This document shows, piece by piece, positions 60,069-64,000 of a DNA stretch of 64,000 nt (the first letter of the stretch is position 1; the number at the start of each line of letters is the position of its first letter). The notes beneath the pieces were generated by a model. The model was not told the DNA's origin. It saw only the letters and a list, made by a program, of their open reading frames with translations, and ran no database searches. The stretch lies in contig JAVJSI010000011.1 in assembly GCA_040219515.1 (NCBI GenBank), positions 1 to 64,000 on the forward strand. The letters are read 5' to 3'. Source of the stretch: Acidimicrobiales bacterium. GTDB taxonomy: Bacteria > Actinomycetota > Acidimicrobiia > Acidimicrobiales > Aldehydirespiratoraceae. A program made the translations under genes and the position numbers.

Positions 60069-60554
60069 ATGGCCGCCAAGAAGTCGGTTGCGAAGAAGCG
60101 CACCGCCAAGAAGCCCGCGAAGAAGTCAGCGACCGCGAAGAAGGCAGCATCCAAGAAGACTGCGGCCCAGGTGCCGCTGGTCGACTACCTGCGGCTCGGC
60201 GCCCGCCCGTATCTCTCGGCCAACGAGTGCACCAACTGCGGGGCTCGGTTCTTCGACCGTCGCAACGCCTGCGCCAACTGCGGCCAGCGCGAGTTCAAGA
60301 AGGCCCGGGTGCGCAACGGCGCCAAGCTCAAGGCTTTCACCATCGTGCACCGGGCGGCGCCGGGCATCCCGGCGCCCTACGTGTCGGCCATCGTCGAGAC
60401 CGACGACGGCACCACGGTTCGCTCCAACGTGGTGAACTGCGACCCCACGCCCGAGGCCGTCAACCTCGGCATGAAGCTGAAGCTGACCACCTATCCGATC
60501 GGCAAGGACGACGAGGGCACCGAAGCCGTCGCGTTCGGCTACGAACCCGTCTGA
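60069..60554 (+). CDS. Zn-ribbon/OB-fold (DUF35) protein with Lys-rich tail
   Basis: A 161-aa acyl-CoA-associated protein. Residues 1-34 are a Lys/Ala tail (repeated AKK). Then a rubredoxin-like zinc ribbon follows (CTNCG and CANCG, about 55-75) and an OB-fold. DUF35 proteins pair with thiolases of the SCP2 type and help form the acyl-CoA site, for example in side-chain degradation of steroids. The thiolase gene follows after 22 nt. The tail is not part of the family. Confidence 0.87.
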   Translation: MAAKKSVAKKRTAKKPAKKSATAKKAASKKTAAQVPLVDYLRLGARPYLSANECTNCGARFFDRRNACANCGQREFKKARVRNGAKLKAFTIVHRAAPGIPAPYVSAIVETDDGTTVRSNVVNCDPTPEAVNLGMKLKLTTYPIGKDDEGTEAVAFGYEPV

Positions 60555-60576
60555 CGGCCCAGAAAGGCACCTGAAC

Positions 60577-61857
60577 ATGGCTCCCACAAGCACAGTGAAG
60601 AAGAAGCCGGCGGCGAAGAAGCCCGCACCGCGCAAGAAGACGACGGCGTCGAAGATCGACGACAACAGCGTCTGGCTCATCGGCACCGACATGACCGCGT
60701 TCGGTCGCTACCCCGACAAGGACGCCGTCGACCTCGCCTCCGGCGTGTCGATGAACGCCCTCGACGACGGTGGCGTCACCATCCACGACATGGACGTGCT
60801 GGCGGCGGGCACGCTTTTCCAGGCCTCGACCGGCATGGGTCAGCGCATCCAGAAGCAGATCGGCCAGACGGGCATCCCCGTTTTCAACGTGGCCAACGCG
60901 TGCGCCACCGGCGCCACCGCGCTGCGCACCGTCTACCTCTCGATCAAGGCGGGCGAGGCCGACATGGGTCTGGCCGTCGGTGTCGAGCAGATGGGCAAGA
61001 TGGGCATGCTCACCGGCGCCACGAAGAAGGAGAGCAACGTCTACGAGCCCGACGGTCGCTATGGCGCCGTCACCGGCGTCGACGGCTACCTCGGCACCGA
61101 GGGCATGCCGGGCGTGTTCGCCCAAGCGGGCATGGAGTACGCCAACGACTACGACGGCGTGGGCTTCGAACAGTTCGCCAAGGTCGCCTACAAGAACCAC
61201 CTCCACTCCACGCTGAACCCGCTTGCGCAGTACCGCAAGGAGTTCTCCATGGAGGAGATCATGGGTGCGCCCACGATGAGCTATCCGAACACGCTGCTCA
61301 TGTGCTGCCCCACCGGCGACGGCGCGGCGGCGGCCGTGCTCGTCTCGGGCTCGCGGTTGAAGAGCATGCCGAAGAAGGTGCAGAAGCGGGCCGTGAAGAT
61401 CTCGGCCTCGGTCCTCACCTCCGACCCCTACACCGAGTCGGCCCAGGTGCAGCCCGACGTCAACACCCTCACCCGCAACGCCGCCAACCAGGCCTACGAC
61501 ACGGCCGGCGTCGACCCGAAGGACCTCGATCTCGTCGAGCTCCACGACTGCTTCGCCACGGCCGAGCTCATCCACTACGACAACCTCGGCCTGTGTGAGA
61601 AGGGCGGTGCCGGCGACTTCATCGACTCCGGTGCCCCGTTCCGCGACGGTTCCACCCCGGTCAACGTGTCGGGCGGCCTGATCTCCAAGGGTCATCCCAT
61701 CGGCGCCACCGGTGTGGCCAACGTCTACGAGGTCGCCACCCACCTTCGTGGCGAAGCCGGTGACCGTCAGATCAAGGGCGCCAAGGTCGGCCTGGCCCAC
61801 GTGATCGGGCTCGGCTCGGCGTGTGGCATCCACGTCCTGGAGAAGTCGGGCCTCTAG
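60577..61857 (+). CDS. SCP2-type thiolase with Lys-rich tail
   Basis: A 426-aa thiolase-superfamily enzyme. Residues 1-26 are Lys/Pro/Ala-rich (KKKPAAKKPAPRKK) and outside the fold. The nucleophile is Cys109 (NVANACATGAT); His323/Cys325 (ELHDCFATAE) and His373 (GHPIGATGV) complete the SCP2-thiolase site. With the preceding DUF35 protein it should cleave or form 3-ketoacyl-CoA or act as an aldolase; the chain is unknown. Confidence 0.87.
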   Translation: MAPTSTVKKKPAAKKPAPRKKTTASKIDDNSVWLIGTDMTAFGRYPDKDAVDLASGVSMNALDDGGVTIHDMDVLAAGTLFQASTGMGQRIQKQIGQTGIPVFNVANACATGATALRTVYLSIKAGEADMGLAVGVEQMGKMGMLTGATKKESNVYEPDGRYGAVTGVDGYLGTEGMPGVFAQAGMEYANDYDGVGFEQFAKVAYKNHLHSTLNPLAQYRKEFSMEEIMGAPTMSYPNTLLMCCPTGDGAAAAVLVSGSRLKSMPKKVQKRAVKISASVLTSDPYTESAQVQPDVNTLTRNAANQAYDTAGVDPKDLDLVELHDCFATAELIHYDNLGLCEKGGAGDFIDSGAPFRDGSTPVNVSGGLISKGHPIGATGVANVYEVATHLRGEAGDRQIKGAKVGLAHVIGLGSACGIHVLEKSGL

Positions 61858-61868
61858 TCCGGTTTCGC

Positions 61869-62348
61869 ATGAACGAACCGCTGCGGGCACGGCCCGGCTC
61901 CGTGGGAGCCTGGGACCGTGCCCGTCGCGCGTACGTCGCCATGCTCGGTGATGCCGATCCGGCCGCGGCCCTGGTCGCCGCCGGCGCGCTCGATCTCCGG
62001 CTCGGCCATGACAGTCACGTACCGGGCAGTCATGTATTCGAGATTCAGGAGCCGAGGGTCCGGATCTTCTCGGCCCCCGACGACCTCCGCGAGCTGCGAG
62101 AGATCGTCGAGACGGCGACCGGTGTGGGTACCTGGCCGGCGGCCGCGCCGGTGTCCGGTGAGCCCATCGAGCGCCGGATCGAGCTCTTCTCGGCCGCGCC
62201 ATTGCTCGCCCTGCTGGTGGCGATGGACGGTCTGATCGAGCGGCGGAGCCCGTGGGGTCGGTGGCGCACGATGGTCGACACGATGGCGTCACGGGTCGGT
62301 GAACTCGACGCCGTCACGGTGAGCCTGGTGGTGCAGGAACCGACCTGA
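61869..62348 (+). CDS. Unidentified soluble protein
   Basis: A 159-aa protein with no recognised domain. It has helices at both ends and a central beta-containing part ([18 protein letters not shown], about 56-73). It starts 12 nt after the thiolase stop at an ATG preceded by TAGTCC, a weak -10 match. It could be co-transcribed with the thiolase or separate. Confidence 0.55.
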   Translation: MNEPLRARPGSVGAWDRARRAYVAMLGDADPAAALVAAGALDLRLGHDSHVPGSHVFEIQEPRVRIFSAPDDLRELREIVETATGVGTWPAAAPVSGEPIERRIELFSAAPLLALLVAMDGLIERRSPWGRWRTMVDTMASRVGELDAVTVSLVVQEPT

Positions 62349-62415
62349 GAGAAGACCGGCGAGAGCACCCGCGAGAAGGTGCCGCGCGATGCGCGCGGGC
62401 CCCGGAACGCGCGTC

Positions 62416-62421
62416 TAGGTT
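62416..62421 (+). promoter_or_regulatory. -10 element TAGGTT of purL
   Basis: TAGGTT is 7 nt before the GTG at 62429, indicating a leaderless start. Confidence 0.5.
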
Positions 62422-62428
62422 CAGCGCA

Positions 62429-64000
62429 GTGACGCTACGCATCGACGTGATCGCCTCCGACGACCCCGACGGCTCGCGGGTGGTGGGCGCGGCGCCGCTT
62501 GTCGGTGTCGACGGCCTGACCGCCTGCCGGGTGGCGCGCGTCTACCACCTGGCCGGTGACATCAGCGCCGACGAGGTCGAGCAACTGTGCGCGTCGGTAC
62601 TGGTCGACCCGGTCGTCGACCGCCACACCGTGGGTGCGCCATCGCACCCCGAGGGCCGGGTGGTCGAAGTCGCGCCGATGGCCGGGGTCACCGATCAGGA
62701 CGCCCGCGAGCTCGAACGGGCGGCGCAGGAGCTGGGGCTGCCGGCGATCCAGGTGTCGACGGCCCGCCGCTACGACCTCGTCGGCGACCTCGACGACGCC
62801 GACGTGGCCACGCTGACCCGCCGCCTGCTGGCCAACGACACGATCGAACGGTCGATCGAAGGCGAGCTCGCCCCCGTGTTCGCCGGCGAAGCCGCGGTCG
62901 ACGCCCGGGTCGAGTCCGTGGTCCTCGCCGGGCTCTCCGACGACGAGCTGCTCGCATTGAGCCGCGACCGGGTGCTGTCGCTCGACGTCGAGGAGATGCG
63001 GGCGATCCAGCAGCACTTCGCCGGCGAAGGACGGCCGCCCCACGACGCCGAACTCGAGACGCTCGCCCAGACCTGGTCCGAGCACTGTGTGCACAAGACC
63101 TTCCGGGCGCGGATCGAGCTCACCCACACCGCGGCCGACGGCACGGCCACGGTCACGAACCACGACGGGCTGTTGCCGGCGCTGCGAGAGGTCACCGAGG
63201 AGCTCGATCCGTGGTGGCTGCGTTCGGCGTTCGTCGACGACGCCGGCATCATCGCCTTCGATGACGAACTCGATCTCGCATTCAAGGTCGAGACCCACAA
63301 TCACCCGTCGGCCCTCGAACCGTTCGGCGGCGCCAACACCGGCGTGGGTGGCGTGGTCCGCGACATTCTCGGTGTGTCGGCCCGCCCCATCGCCTGCACC
63401 GACGTGTTGTGTTTCGGACCCAGTGACCTGCCCGACGATCGGCTGCCGGTCGGCGTCTTGCACCCTCGGCGTATTCGAGACGGTGTCGTCGCCGGCATCG
63501 GCGACTACGGCAACAAGCTCGGTCTGCCCACCGTCAACGGCGCCGTCATTTACGACGAGGGGTATGTCGGCAACCCGCTGGTCTACTGCGGTGCGCTCGG
63601 TCTTCTGCCCCACGGATCTCATCCCACCCAGGCCCGGGTGGGAGATCGGGTCGTGTCCATCGGCGGGCGAGTGGGGCGCGACGGCGTCCACGGCGCCACG
63701 TTCTCCTCCGCGGGCATGGATGCGACCACCGTCGACACCGTGGGTTCTGCGGTGCAGATCGGCGATCCGATCACCGAGAAGGGCTGTATCGAGGTCGTCG
63801 AGCGGGCCCGTGACGCCGGGCTCTACACCGCCATCACCGACTGCGGCGCCGGTGGATTCTCGTCGGCAGTGGGGGAGATGGGTGAAGAGCTGGGCGTGCA
63901 CATCGATCTCGCCGGAGTGCCGCTGAAGTATCCCGGCCTCCAGCCGTGGGAGATCTGGATCTCCGAGGCGCAGGAACGCATCGTCCTCGCCGTGCCGCCG
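62429..64000 (+). CDS. purL: PurS-PurL fusion, FGAM synthase (cut by window edge)
   Basis: Phosphoribosylformylglycinamidine synthase, step four of purine synthesis. 524 codons are inside the window and the frame is open at the edge. Residues about 1-150 contain two PurS-like segments ([20 protein letters not shown]), so PurS is fused to the N-terminus. The PurL part shows [35 protein letters not shown] (in part) and [17 protein letters not shown]. The glutaminase PurQ would be separate or lie beyond the edge. Confidence 0.9.
   Translation, partial: MTLRIDVIASDDPDGSRVVGAAPLVGVDGLTACRVARVYHLAGDISADEVEQLCASVLVDPVVDRHTVGAPSHPEGRVVEVAPMAGVTDQDARELERAAQELGLPAIQVSTARRYDLVGDLDDADVATLTRRLLANDTIERSIEGELAPVFAGEAAVDARVESVVLAGLSDDELLALSRDRVLSLDVEEMRAIQQHFAGEGRPPHDAELETLAQTWSEHCVHKTFRARIELTHTAADGTATVTNHDGLLPALREVTEELDPWWLRSAFVDDAGIIAFDDELDLAFKVETHNHPSALEPFGGANTGVGGVVRDILGVSARPIACTDVLCFGPSDLPDDRLPVGVLHPRRIRDGVVAGIGDYGNKLGLPTVNGAVIYDEGYVGNPLVYCGALGLLPHGSHPTQARVGDRVVSIGGRVGRDGVHGATFSSAGMDATTVDTVGSAVQIGDPITEKGCIEVVERARDAGLYTAITDCGAGGFSSAVGEMGEELGVHIDLAGVPLKYPGLQPWEIWISEAQERIVLAVPP

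Overview
This is a GC-rich chromosomal segment with tightly packed, often overlapping genes. GTG starts are common and -10 hexamers have the form TAnnnT. The content points to an actinobacterium: a division and cell-wall (dcw) cluster with mraZ, sepF, yggT and divIVA but no ftsA; a mtrA-mtrB-GerMN operon; a PimB-like mannosyltransferase; polyprenol-phosphate mannose synthase; and the proteasome activator Bpa. The overall look fits class Acidimicrobiia, which is an inference. No insertion sequence, prophage, CRISPR array or tRNA was seen.

Layout. 1-4133: a gene start cut by the window edge, a PilZ protein, RNase P RNA (rnpB, minus strand), a membrane protein, trpD and a GGDEF-EAL protein. 4060-8004 (minus): an exonuclease/GIY-YIG/UVR fusion and a GMC oxidoreductase with a Tat-exported partner. 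8051-13830: a cysteine-rich small protein, queG, pimB-like, a membrane protein, an SRPBCC protein, and a coiled-coil protein with apparently degenerate SMC-like heads. 13860-25422: alaC, glpK, pfkA, the mtrAB operon preceded by an inositol-phosphatase-family gene, ppm synthase, a membrane-anchored HTH protein, Nudix, dinB and DUF3040. 25445-32456: tgpA, DUF58 and moxR (minus), then a ROK kinase, HNH endonuclease and a lipoate-ligase-fold protein.

32675-47134 is the dcw cluster: mraZ, rsmH, ftsL-like, ftsI, murE, mraY, murD, ftsW, murG, murC, murB, ftsQ, ftsZ. Most of its genes overlap by 1-11 nt, which suggests translational coupling. murF is absent from its usual place. 47140-52564 continues with pgeF, yggS, sepF, yggT, divIVA, a DksA/TraR-like protein with a broken zinc finger, and rluD; lspA is absent. 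52569-64000 holds an Rrf2 regulator, a phosphodiesterase, bpa, dnaE, a nitroreductase, an OB-fold/thiolase pair and a PurS-PurL fusion cut by the right edge.

The most striking signals are four. (1) A 23-bp inverted repeat between mraZ and rsmH would bury the rsmH ribosome-binding site and start codon, probably a form of the actinobacterial mraW RNA. (2) Sixteen genes have a -10 hexamer 6-8 nt before the start codon, implying widespread leaderless transcripts; the same hexamer sits 6 nt before the RNase P RNA 5' end. (3) Histone-H1-like Lys/Ala/Pro tails occur on three unrelated proteins, one grown by a recent 39-nt tandem duplication. (4) Three phased TCCACA boxes lie between the dnaE promoter and start codon.
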